Shown: positions 6,745 to 14,435 of the stretch, in pieces | Numbering within the stretch: the first letter of the stretch is position 1 | Layout: each line of letters begins with the position of its first letter | Assembly (NCBI GenBank): GCA_023457235.1 | Contig: JAEWMK010000185.1 | Span: forward strand, 1 to 16,824 | Source of the DNA: Bacillota bacterium | GTDB lineage: Bacteria; Bacillota; Bacilli; Bacillales; Bacillaceae_J | Direction of reading: 5' to 3' | Length of the DNA: 16,824 nucleotides | The notes under the pieces: generated by a model | The model's input: only the letters and a program-made list of their open reading frames with translations | Told to the model about the DNA's origin: nothing | Databases searched by the model: none | Position numbers and translations under genes: made by a program

Positions 6745-7921
6745 AAACCTAGATGTAATGCAAGATGGAATACGACAAATGGAATTATGTAATGCTTGCC
6801 GCTATTGTGAAGGCTACTGTGCGGTATGGCGAGCAATAGAATGGCGCCGTGATTTTAATGAAGATGACATGAGATATCTAGCAAATCTTTGTCATGATTG
6901 TCGTGACTGCTATTATGCTTGTCCATTTACAACTCCGCATGAATTTGGAATAAATCCACCGCAGTTGTTTGCAAGCTTACGTGAGGAAACATATAGAAAA
7001 TATGCTTGGCCTGGTACATGGGCGAAAGCTTTAGGTGATAGTGTAGCTGGTTTTTGGGCAACTTTTGTATTTGGAATCCTGTTTATTTTAGGATTTATGT
7101 TTGTAAATGGCGGAGTGGAAGGAATGTTCACACCGAATACGGATGCTGGAGCATTCTATGCAGTTTTCCCTGAAACTTTAATGATTGTTGTGTTTTCAGT
7201 CTTAGGATTATGGATGGTTGGCGGATGGGGTATTGGTGCCAGCAAATTTTGGCGTGATGTAAGATCAACTAAGACCGCAAAAGACAAAGTTCTATTTAAA
7301 GATGTAAAAACGGCAACATTATATGCTGCTAGTCTAAAGTACTTAGATGGAGAGGGTGCAGGATGTACCTATCCTTCAGAAGAGCCAGCTAAAGCCCGCA
7401 GAACATTCCATCATCTTGTAGGTTATGGTTTCTTGCTTGATTTGGCATCAACTACACTAGCAGCTTTTTATGAACACTTTTTACACATTTCAGCACCATA
7501 TCCTTACCTTCACCCTGTCGTGATATTAGGGTCAGTTGGGGGAATTATGCTTATCATTGGTTTAATCGGACTATTATATCTTAAATCTAAGAGTGATAAA
7601 GAAGTTAATGATGAAAAGGCCGTTAAAACTGGCTCAGCGTTTTCAGTATCATTATTGATTGTTGCAGTAACAGGAATGGTTTTATTAGTGTTAAGAGAAA
7701 CTAGTGCAATGCAAGTATTATTAGCAATCCATTTAGGAAGTGTTGCTGCGTTATTCTTCACAGCACCTTATTCTAAATTCTCACACTTTGTATACCGCTA
7801 TTTAGCACTTGTAAATTTCGCACAAGAAGAACGTGTAGCAGCTGAGGCGGAAGCAACTCACAAAGAAAAAACAGTTAAGAAACCTGTTGCTATCGCTGGG
7901 GGAATTGCAAGCAAGAATTAA
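6734..7921 (+). CDS. tcuB: TcuB-type iron-sulfur membrane electron-transfer protein
   Basis: A 395-residue protein that by family knowledge re-oxidises the reduced flavin of TcuA and sends electrons to the quinone pool. The soluble N-terminus has two four-cysteine motifs, C19/C22/C25/C29 (CNACRYCEGYC) and C53/C56/C59/C63 (CHDCRDCYYACP), typical of two 4Fe-4S clusters. From about residue 108 there are around six hydrophobic segments with several histidines (for example HHLVGYGF) that could ligate haem. The C-terminus is lysine-rich. The length is close to known TcuB/CobZ-type proteins. The ATG lies seven bases after GGGGAGG within the end of tcuA, an 11-base overlap, so the two should be made in fixed ratio. 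A terminator follows at 7979. Confidence 0.9.
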   Translation: MESKNLDVMQDGIRQMELCNACRYCEGYCAVWRAIEWRRDFNEDDMRYLANLCHDCRDCYYACPFTTPHEFGINPPQLFASLREETYRKYAWPGTWAKALGDSVAGFWATFVFGILFILGFMFVNGGVEGMFTPNTDAGAFYAVFPETLMIVVFSVLGLWMVGGWGIGASKFWRDVRSTKTAKDKVLFKDVKTATLYAASLKYLDGEGAGCTYPSEEPAKARRTFHHLVGYGFLLDLASTTLAAFYEHFLHISAPYPYLHPVVILGSVGGIMLIIGLIGLLYLKSKSDKEVNDEKAVKTGSAFSVSLLIVAVTGMVLLVLRETSAMQVLLAIHLGSVAALFFTAPYSKFSHFVYRYLALVNFAQEERVAAEAEATHKEKTVKKPVAIAGGIASKN

Positions 7922-7978
7922 TAAACAAAGTGTTCCCATCCTTCCCCAAAGGATTTATTATAATAGAGTTTTTATTAG

Positions 7979-8018
7979 GAAAAGGAGAAAGTGTAATGCT
8001 TTCTTCTTTTCATTTTTT
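7979..8018 (+). terminator. Intrinsic terminator of tcuAB
   Basis: GAAAAGGAGAAAG, a TGTAATG loop and CTTTCTTCTTTTC form a 13-bp stem with one G-U pair, followed by ATTTTTTC. It lies 57 bases after the tcuB stop. The same bases look like a ribosome binding site and a nine-codon frame, but the hairpin explains them better. Confidence 0.8.
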
Positions 8019-8040
8019 CTAAAAGAATAGTAATAAAATA

Positions 8041-8082
8041 GTTAAAAACAGTGAGTTTGGATCGTGGATCGCTGTTTTTAAC
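8041..8082. terminator. Second, bidirectional terminator between tcuB and the TauE-family gene
   Basis: GTTAAAAACAGTGA pairs with TCGCTGTTTTTAAC around a 14-base loop. The stem carries A-runs on one side and U-runs on the other, so it can end transcription in both directions. It sits between convergent genes, 14 bases past the stop codon of the minus-strand permease. Confidence 0.75.
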
Positions 8083-8096
8083 TGTTTTTATTATAC

Positions 8097-8834
8097 TTAT
8101 ATAATTACTCTAATTGATAGCTGGACAATAAGGATAAAAGTAATAATATTTAGTAGCCTTTTTAAATGGACGGCAGGAATTCTGTGTACTAAACGAACGG
8201 CTACTTGAGCACCGATAACAGAACCAATAACATAGAATAAACTAGCCTCGATGTTGAAATTACCCGCTGCAATGTAAGAAAAAATCGATCCAAAGCAACT
8301 TATAAATGTTTGAAACCTAGAATACGCTACTGTCTTTAAGTAGGAAAAACCTTTATGTAAATACGTATACATTAATAATGTTGACTGACCTGGTCCAAAC
8401 ATTCCATCATAAACGCCTATCCCGTAAAGAATCGGATAGATTGATTTCGGAAGATTGGTAGTTTCTTCATTAACTTCGTTTGGTTTTTTTATAAGTGCCA
8501 AAAGTAAGGCAAATGACAGAAGAATGACTGCAATAATCGTCATAATTTGTTCAGATATTAAATTTGCTATGATACCTCCAGTTATTCCACCTAATAAAGC
8601 AACTGGAATAATTTTAATTACTGATTTAAGCGTAATAGTTTTATCTTTTAATAGAACAATAAAACTAGAAAAAGAGCTAAAGATATTTGCGAATTTTGCC
8701 GCTGCTATGGCTTGATGAATCGGCATTCCAATTAATAGCATTGATGGCAATCCAATTAAACCTCCGCTACCAGCTAATGTTCCGACAAATGTTGCACAAA
8801 AACCAATAAATATTAAGTACCATAAATCATCCAT
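8097..8834 (-). CDS. TauE/SafE-family membrane permease
   Basis: A 245-residue polytopic membrane protein with about seven or eight hydrophobic segments. The two halves each carry the family signature: ATFVGTLAGSGGLIGLPSML near the start and GIGVYDGMFGPGQS in the second half. Characterised relatives export sulfite, sulfoacetate or other small organic anions, and some act in uptake. The ATG at 8834 has only a distant GAAAGGTG as ribosome binding site, but a stop codon shortly upstream excludes a longer form. The gene lies 93 bases behind the LysR regulator on the same strand with no terminator seen between, so the two probably share a transcript. Its place in a carboxylate locus suggests movement of a pathway substrate or by-product; that is inference. 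Confidence 0.88.
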   Translation of the reverse strand: MDDLWYLIFIGFCATFVGTLAGSGGLIGLPSMLLIGMPIHQAIAAAKFANIFSSFSSFIVLLKDKTITLKSVIKIIPVALLGGITGGIIANLISEQIMTIIAVILLSFALLLALIKKPNEVNEETTNLPKSIYPILYGIGVYDGMFGPGQSTLLMYTYLHKGFSYLKTVAYSRFQTFISCFGSIFSYIAAGNFNIEASLFYVIGSVIGAQVAVRLVHRIPAVHLKRLLNIITFILIVQLSIRVII

Positions 8835-8927
8835 AGGCGTTTTTTAGCACACCTTTCTATATGTTGTGGAACGCAAAATAATAAAAACGATGCTACTATT
8901 TTTGTACTCAAAACTTACTAAAATGAA

Positions 8928-9794
8928 TTAAATTGAGTCACAATAATCGCTTAAGAAATCAATAAAAGCCTTAACATAAGCTAATTGTAAAGTGGATTCC
9001 CGATATATAATCCAAGTCTTTCGATAAAGAGGTTTATTGTCATTAGTAAGAATAGGAGCAGTAAATAGAGGTTCATCTTTTTTTACACAAATACTAGGTA
9101 AAATTGCATACCCAAGACCATTTAGTACCATCTGTTTGCAAGTATCGATTCGGTCTACTTCCATAGAAATTCTAGGAGGAACTTTATATTTTTCCTGCCA
9201 CCAGTTATCTACAATATTTTTTAAAGATGAATCAGTTTGATAATTTATTCTTGAAAGTGATGGTAATTCGTCAAAGTCAATTTTATTAACAGAGGCTATA
9301 CATATATTTTCTTCACGAAATAAAATTTTTTTACCTTGCCAATTATAATCTCCCCGAACGATTCCAATATGTACATCTTCTTTATGCAGCATTTGATTAA
9401 TTTCTGAACTCCAACCAGTTTTTAGGTTTATATCGACATTGGGATAACGGTAAAGGAAGTTTTTCAACAAAAAAGGAAGTTCATAACGGGCAAACATCCC
9501 TGAGACACCTAACCTTAAAGTTCCTTTTATCGTTTTATCTAGATTTAAAACATATTCTTTCGCCTTTCGTAGTTGTAAAAGCATCTCTTTAGAGTATTTC
9601 ACTAAATATTCACCTTGAACAGTAAATTCAACTCCCTTCTGTCCTCTAGAAATAATGGTTGCATCAAATTCTTTTTCAAGGGCCTGAATCCGATACGAAA
9701 GAGCTGGTTGCGAGATGTATAGCCGTTGGGCGGCTTTTGTTATATTTCTTTCTTCATAAAGAGTCTGCAATATAATCCAATCCTTTTCATCCAT
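8928..9794 (-). CDS. LysR-family transcriptional regulator
   Basis: A 288-residue regulator. The N-terminal winged helix-turn-helix is clear (LYEERNITKAAQRLYISQ then PALSYRIQALEKEF, residues 13-45), followed by a linker helix and a two-lobed effector domain starting near KGTLRLGVSG (about 90). The length is normal. The start ATG at 9794 lies seven bases after GGGGGGAT. It is divergent from the second TcuA-like gene and upstream of the TauE-family gene. The shared intergenic region contains a 25-base palindrome beside a -10 box lacking a good -35, the pattern expected when a LysR protein activates the divergent promoter with a metabolite as co-inducer. In Salmonella, tcu genes are controlled by the LysR protein TcuR, but I cannot claim orthology. 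Confidence 0.93.
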   Translation of the reverse strand: MDEKDWIILQTLYEERNITKAAQRLYISQPALSYRIQALEKEFDATIISRGQKGVEFTVQGEYLVKYSKEMLLQLRKAKEYVLNLDKTIKGTLRLGVSGMFARYELPFLLKNFLYRYPNVDINLKTGWSSEINQMLHKEDVHIGIVRGDYNWQGKKILFREENICIASVNKIDFDELPSLSRINYQTDSSLKNIVDNWWQEKYKVPPRISMEVDRIDTCKQMVLNGLGYAILPSICVKKDEPLFTAPILTNDNKPLYRKTWIIYRESTLQLAYVKAFIDFLSDYCDSI

Positions 9795-9862
9795 AAAAAA
9801 ATCCCCCCAATATTTGTTTTATAGAAGGTTGAATTATCTACATTATTAAAATATTCAAAGAT

Positions 9863-9891
9863 ATAATAAACCTTTATCCTATTATAATCAA
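9863..9891 (-). promoter_or_regulatory. Promoter of the LysR regulator gene
   Basis: On the minus strand TTGATT, a 17-base spacer and TATTAT occur. The start would be near 9856, with a leader of roughly 60 bases. The LysR-type palindrome at 9920-9944 lies upstream of it and could also serve autoregulation. Confidence 0.5.
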
Positions 9892-9919
9892 TTAATTAAA
9901 AACAATATAGTTTGACGAT

Positions 9920-9944
9920 GCCATAAAGAATAAGATTTTGTGGC
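9920..9944 (+). promoter_or_regulatory. Probable LysR-type operator
   Basis: GCCATAAAG, seven bases and TTTTGTGGC match as an inverted repeat at seven of nine positions. It lies in the divergent region between the LysR gene and the second TcuA-like gene and abuts TATAAT (9945-9950). A TTGACG at 9912-9917 is 27 bases from that TATAAT, too far for a normal promoter, which points to activator dependence. A second possible promoter (TTTATC, 17 bases, TATATT) lies at 9956-9984. Confidence 0.5.
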
Positions 9945-10013
9945 TATAATTTTTTTTTATCGAAGTTAATAAAGTAAATATATTTTATTTATTTAGAAAA
10001 TTCTTTTATCATG

Positions 10014-10033
10014 AAATAAATAAATAAATAAAT
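10014..10033 (+). repeat. Five tandem copies of AAAT before the second TcuA-like gene
   Basis: AAAT is repeated exactly five times. The repeat ends seven bases before the ribosome binding site GAGGAGGG (10041-10048). Short tandem tetranucleotides can change copy number by slippage; here that would alter leader spacing, not reading frame. Confidence 0.8.
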
Positions 10034-10052
10034 TAATAACGAGGAGGGAAAG

Positions 10053-11567
10053 ATGTTCAATAATTATTTGTATGAAACAGATGTACTGGTAATCGGTGCT
10101 GGTATTTCAGCAATGTGTGCAGCGTTATCTGCAAAAGAAACAGAAGCAAGTGTAATAGTATTAGAAAAGTCACCAGAAAAAGAAAGTGGTGGTAATAGTG
10201 CGTTTTCTTCTGGAGCTTTTCGTTTTGTATTTAACGGGGTCGAAGATATTTTAAAGGTTGTTCCTGACCTTCCTGCTGAAGAAATTGCAATTACGGATTT
10301 TGGAACCTATACAAAAGAGCAGTTTTTTGATGACATGAATAGAGTTACGCAAAAACGTGCGGATTCAAACCTAGTTGAACGCTTGATTAATGGGAGTTTA
10401 GAAACAATGGTTTGGTTACGTTCAAAAAAAATTCGATTTGTGCCAATTTATGGACGCCAGGCTTTTAAGATAAACGGAAAATTTAAATTTTGGGGCGGAT
10501 TAGCAATTGAAGCAGAAGGTGGAGGGGCTAAACTAATTGATACCTTACACAACGTGGCTAAAAGAGAAAATATTAAATTTTTGTATGATGCCCATGTAAC
10601 TACGTTACTTGCCGACGATGATGGTGTTTATGGGGTAGAATTAAAATAAAAAGGAAAATCGGTAATGATTAAGTGTAGGTCCGTTATTCTTGCGACGGGT
10701 GGATTTCAAGCTAATACTGAAATGCGGACACGCTATCTAGGGTCAGGTTGGGAATTTGCAAAAGTACGTGGAACACGCTATAACACCGGAGATGGAATTA
10801 AAATGGCCATAGATATTGGGGCAAGAACTCATGGACATTGGTCCGGTTGCCATGCTGTGGGCCTGGATTATAATGCCCCAGAGTTTGGGGATTTAGTGAT
10901 AGGTAATGGATTTCAAAAACATAGTTATCCGTTTGGTATTATGGTAAATGCTACCGGACAAAGATTTATAGATGAAGGGGCTGATTTCCGAGATTATACT
11001 CATGCTCAAATGGGTCGATTAATTTTAGAGCAACCTAGACAATTTGCTTGGCAAATATTCGATCAACAAGTCATCCATTTATTAAAGGATGAATACCGGA
11101 TAAAAGAAACTACTATTGTAAAGGCAAGTACCATCGAGGAGTTATCTCAAAAATTAGAAGGTGTTGACCCAAGAGGATTCCTTGAATATATAAAAAAATA
11201 TAATGAAGCTGTTCAGATAGAGATTCCATTTAATCCAAATATAAAAGATGGACGTGGTACATTGGGATTAGATGTATCTAAAACTAACTGGACCAATACT
11301 ATTGAGGAAGGGCCATTCGTAGCTTATAAAGTAACGTCTGGAATTACGTTTACATTTGGTGGATTAAAAATAAACTCCAAGTGTGAGGTATTAGATACAT
11401 TCGATAAGCCAATTCCAGGATTGTATGCAGCAGGCGAACTCATAGGAGGATTATTCTACTTTAACTATCCTAGTGGTTCAGGATTAATGGCAGGTTCTGT
11501 CTTTGGAAGGGTTGCAGGAGAACATGCTGCAAAATTCTCTAAAGATTTTATACTAAAGGGGATATAA
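10053..11567 (+). pseudogene. Second TcuA-like FAD dehydrogenase, interrupted by an in-frame TAA
   Basis: A full-length flavoprotein frame of 504 codons before the final stop, broken by a single TAA at 10647-10649. Both sides are in the same frame and read continuously as one protein. The first part (198 residues) has the FAD site GAGISAMCAA at 15-24, E38 and GGNSAFSSGA. The second has VILATGGFQAN, VRGTRYNTGDG, the C-terminal LYAAGELIGGLFYFNYPSGSG and the final helix. It resembles FAD-binding dehydrogenases annotated as TcuA-like or fumarate-reductase-like, and is a diverged paralogue of the 5368-6744 gene. After the stop, AAAGGA (10650-10655) lies nine bases before ATG 10665, so the rest (300 residues) could be translated by reinitiation. 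One point change (for example AAA or GAA to TAA) or a sequencing error is the simplest cause. No partner TcuB follows it. Confidence 0.8.
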
Positions 11568-11715
11568 TGCATTCTACATGGTTGGTATAAATTTTTTTTA
11601 TTAAAACTTATAAAAATAATATATTATTATTATAGATATAATTGGGTTAAAATTTAGATAGATCAAAATATTCAGATCATATATCGGGAACGATTTATTA
11701 ACCAAGAGATAGATT

Positions 11716-11734
11716 AGTAGAATATTATTCTACT
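11716..11734 (+). promoter_or_regulatory. Perfect 19-base palindrome, unassigned operator
   Basis: AGTAGAATATTATTCTACT is symmetrical around a single central base with nine-base arms. It lies about 100 bases before the aldehyde dehydrogenase start and 33 bases before the small frame at 11767. As RNA the hairpin would have almost no loop, so a DNA-binding protein site is more likely. I do not recognise the regulator. Confidence 0.5.
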
Positions 11735-11766
11735 CAATCCATTTTTATCAGATAAAAGGAGGTAAT

Positions 11767-11811
11767 ATGTTTAAGAAAGAAATAATAGTAAAAAATATAG
11801 GTGATAACTAG
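11767..11811 (+). CDS. Candidate 14-residue leader peptide
   Basis: ATG followed by 13 further codons and TAG, encoding MFKKEIIVKNIGDN. It is preceded by AAAGGAGGT (11755-11763), an essentially perfect ribosome binding site, though only four bases separate GGAGG from the ATG. It ends 26 bases before the ATG of the aldehyde dehydrogenase gene, which has its own AGGAGGGG. No run of a regulatory codon is evident, so classical attenuation is not indicated. It may couple translation, be a relic, or be chance. Confidence 0.3.
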   Translation: MFKKEIIVKNIGDN

Positions 11812-11837
11812 GTATATTGAAAATAGGAGGGGCGTTT

Positions 11838-13319
11838 ATGAATAATGACTATAAAATGCTGATTAATGGAAAGTGGGTTAATAGTTCAATAGGAGAGAGA
11901 CTTGAAACGGTTAATCCTTATAACCAGGAAGTGTGGGCTACAATTCCACAAGCTTCGGAACAAGATATTGATGAAGCAGTATATGCCGCTAGAAAGACTT
12001 TTGACCAAACTTGGAAAAAAATAAGTGGTTCGGAGAGAGCGAACTTACTTATGAAACTGGCTGATCTTTTAGATAGAGATGCTGAAAGAATGTCAATTTT
12101 AGAAACGACAGATAATGGAAAGGTCATTCGTGAAACAAAAAATCAAATGCATTTTTCAGCACGTGGTTACCGCTTTTTTGGAGGATGCACTGATAAATTA
12201 TATGGTGATGTTATTCCACTCGATAATCCACAATTGTTTGATTTTACCAGAAGAGAACCACTAGGGGTAGCTGTTTTAATTACATCTTGGAATTCACCCA
12301 TTCAGCTTTTAACAAATAAACTTGCACCAGCGTTAGCAGCTGGAAATGCAGTTGTAATTAAACCATCAGAAAGTGCTAGTATTACAACTTTGGAACTTGG
12401 CAAGTTAATACAGGAAGCTGGTTTTCCTGATGGGGTAGTGAACATTGTTACCGGTGATGGCAGAGTTGGAGACTATTTAACAAAAAAATCAAATATAAAT
12501 AAAATTAGTTTTACGGGTGGCACAGAAACAGGAAGAAGAATTTCTTTGAATGCTAGTCAAAATTTAGTGCCTGTGACTTTGGAACTTGGAGGTAAATCAC
12601 CAAATATTATTTTTAGTGATGCGGAAATCGATAAAGCAGTCGTAGGAGCAATTGCTGGAATCTTTGGTGCAGCAGGTCAAACTTGCATAGCAGGTTCAAG
12701 ATTGTTAGTTCAAAATTCAATATATGATGAAGTGGTTAGCAAATTAATTGATAGAGCACAAACTATTAAACTAGGTAATCCGCTGGATCAATCAACAGAG
12801 ATGGGTCCTGCAGCAAATGAGGTACAATACAATAGAATATTGTCAATGATTGAGGAAGGAAAAAAAGCTGGTGCAGAAGTTGTACTAGGTGGCAAAGCTG
12901 CTAAAGGACAAGGATTAGAAAAAGGATATTTCATAGCACCTACTATCTTTACGAATGTTGATAATAAAATGTTGATTGCTCGGGAGGAAATATTTGGTCC
13001 TGTACTAAGTATTATTCCTTTTTCAGATGAAGACGAGGCATTACATATAGCAAATGATTCAAAATATGGACTTGCATCAGGAATATGGACAACAGATATG
13101 AGAAAAGTTCATCGATTTACAAGGGATATAGAAGCCGGAACTGTTTGGGTTAATACATACAGAACAGCAGCTCCTCAAGCACCTTTCGGAGGTGTAAAAA
13201 TGAGTGGATATGGACGGGAACGTAGTTGGGATACACTATTTGAGTATACTCATGTAAAGAATGTGATGATTAATTTCTCCAGAGATAATAGAGATCCTTT
13301 TAGTTTGCAGACAAAATAA
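11838..13319 (+). CDS. NAD(P)-dependent aldehyde dehydrogenase (ALDH superfamily)
   Basis: A 493-residue cytoplasmic enzyme that oxidises an aldehyde to the acid. All catalytic elements are present: N152 in ITSWNSP, K175 in VVIKPSE, E249 in LELGGKSP, C283 in GQTCIAGSR, and the EIFGPV and C-terminal PFGGVKMSGYGRE motifs. WNSP in place of the more usual WNFP is a mild variation near the active site. The length is typical. I use ATG 11838, five bases after AGGAGGGG; an in-frame TTG at 11817 lies before that site. It follows the split flavoprotein gene by 270 bases and precedes a beta-hydroxyacid dehydrogenase gene, so the two may act in sequence on one substrate. The acceptor aldehyde cannot be identified; the succinate-semialdehyde, betaine-aldehyde and related branches are all possible. 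Confidence 0.92.
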   Translation: MNNDYKMLINGKWVNSSIGERLETVNPYNQEVWATIPQASEQDIDEAVYAARKTFDQTWKKISGSERANLLMKLADLLDRDAERMSILETTDNGKVIRETKNQMHFSARGYRFFGGCTDKLYGDVIPLDNPQLFDFTRREPLGVAVLITSWNSPIQLLTNKLAPALAAGNAVVIKPSESASITTLELGKLIQEAGFPDGVVNIVTGDGRVGDYLTKKSNINKISFTGGTETGRRISLNASQNLVPVTLELGGKSPNIIFSDAEIDKAVVGAIAGIFGAAGQTCIAGSRLLVQNSIYDEVVSKLIDRAQTIKLGNPLDQSTEMGPAANEVQYNRILSMIEEGKKAGAEVVLGGKAAKGQGLEKGYFIAPTIFTNVDNKMLIAREEIFGPVLSIIPFSDEDEALHIANDSKYGLASGIWTTDMRKVHRFTRDIEAGTVWVNTYRTAAPQAPFGGVKMSGYGRERSWDTLFEYTHVKNVMINFSRDNRDPFSLQTK

Positions 13320-13321
13320 CT

Positions 13322-13350
13322 TTGGATTCTGAAAATGCTTTATATAATAT
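13322..13350 (+). promoter_or_regulatory. Possible internal promoter before the beta-hydroxyacid dehydrogenase
   Basis: TTGGAT, a 17-base spacer and TAATAT lie just after the aldehyde dehydrogenase stop codon (TATAAT also occurs with a 15-base spacer). No terminator separates the genes, so this would add to read-through from upstream. The evidence is weak in such AT-rich DNA. Confidence 0.25.
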
Positions 13351-13461
13351 AAGGTTTTTATTATTATCGATAGAAATCTAGTACTGTATCTATGGTTTGT
13401 TTTTATGGGAAATAATAAGCATTTGGATACAGAAAAAAGAAAATTGAAAGGGGAGTTTTAC

Positions 13462-14388
13462 TTGACTAATGGATCATTCCAAGTAGGTGTAATAGGACTT
13501 GGTAATATGGGGAGTGCAATTGGTGAAAGTATATTAAAAGGCGGATTTAAGACATATGTTTACGATATTAATCGAGATGCAACTCTTAGATTGGAAGCAT
13601 TGGGTGCTTGTGTAGCAGAAAGCCCTAAAAGATTAGTAGAAGATACAAATGTTATTTTAACTAGTTTGCCAAGCAACGATATCGTTCGTAATCTATTTTT
13701 AGGGGAAGATGGATTGGTATCTGCTGCTAAACCAGGTACGATATTTATAGAATTAAGTACAATTGATGCGGATACCATAAAAAAATTGGATCGGGTTCTT
13801 GGTGAAAAATCTGCAATTTTATTGGATGTTCCTGTCAGTGGAAGTCCTGATGAAGCTCGTCAGGGTAAATTAAAGTTAATTGCAAGCGGGGATATCAACA
13901 CTGTAAATAGAGTGGATTGCATCTTCAAATGCTTTGGTGAAATTGTTAAGCATGTCGGTCCAGCAGGGAATGCGAAAGTTGTGAAAATCGTTAATAACTT
14001 AATGACAATGGGTAATGTATTAGTAGCAGCAGAAGCATTTTCGCTCGGTGTTAAAGCTGGGATAGACCCGGATATATTGTTTGAGGTTATTAACCAAAGT
14101 GGTGGAAGGTCACACCATTTTGGAAAGCGGTTTCCTAATCTGTTAGCACGAAATTTTAACCCGGGGTTCACAGTAGATATGGGAGAAAAAGATGTAAGAC
14201 TCGGACTTGATCTTTCAAAAAGTGTTAATGTGCCAGTTCCAGTAGCTAGTTTAGTTAGCCAAATTTATAAAATAGCAATGTCTGAAGGGATTAATAGAGA
14301 GGATATTGTGGCTATTGCAAAACTGTATGAAAAGTGGGGAAATCTTGAAATTAAGGGTTCAGCCGCTATGTCTACAAGTAATATTTAA
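13462..14388 (+). CDS. NAD(P)-dependent beta-hydroxyacid dehydrogenase (3-hydroxyisobutyrate dehydrogenase family)
   Basis: A 308-residue enzyme that oxidises a beta-hydroxyacid to its semialdehyde, or the reverse. The Rossmann motif GLGNMG is at residues 12-17, the substrate-binding loop DVPVSG at 122-127, and the catalytic lysine K175 in AKVVKIVNN. The loop continues SPDEARQGKL, where relatives usually have a second glycine after VSG, a possible sign of unusual substrate. I chose TTG at 13462, six bases after AAAGGGGAG, because the protein then begins just before the Rossmann fold; an upstream ATG at 13405 has no ribosome binding site and adds 19 residues of non-family sequence. It lies between an aldehyde dehydrogenase and a TRAP receptor gene, 47 bases before the latter. 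Tartronate-semialdehyde or hydroxymethyl-acid substrates are possible. Confidence 0.88.
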   Translation: MTNGSFQVGVIGLGNMGSAIGESILKGGFKTYVYDINRDATLRLEALGACVAESPKRLVEDTNVILTSLPSNDIVRNLFLGEDGLVSAAKPGTIFIELSTIDADTIKKLDRVLGEKSAILLDVPVSGSPDEARQGKLKLIASGDINTVNRVDCIFKCFGEIVKHVGPAGNAKVVKIVNNLMTMGNVLVAAEAFSLGVKAGIDPDILFEVINQSGGRSHHFGKRFPNLLARNFNPGFTVDMGEKDVRLGLDLSKSVNVPVPVASLVSQIYKIAMSEGINREDIVAIAKLYEKWGNLEIKGSAAMSTSNI

Positions 14389-14435
14389 CAATATATGGGA
14401 AGTAATCAATTATCAAACTAGGAGGTTTTATTTCT

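Noticed and set aside
7996..8022. Nine-codon frame with an apparent ribosome binding site after tcuB
   Set aside because: The same bases form a 13-bp terminator stem with a U-run, a better explanation.
11610..11640. AT-only palindromes (for example AATAATATATTATT) after the split flavoprotein gene
   Set aside because: Low-complexity sequence, no stable stem with a U-run, and no gene arrangement requiring it.
13405..13461. N-terminal extension of the beta-hydroxyacid dehydrogenase from an upstream ATG
   Set aside because: There is no ribosome binding site before that ATG, and the added residues lie outside the Rossmann fold. The TTG at 13462 has a good site.
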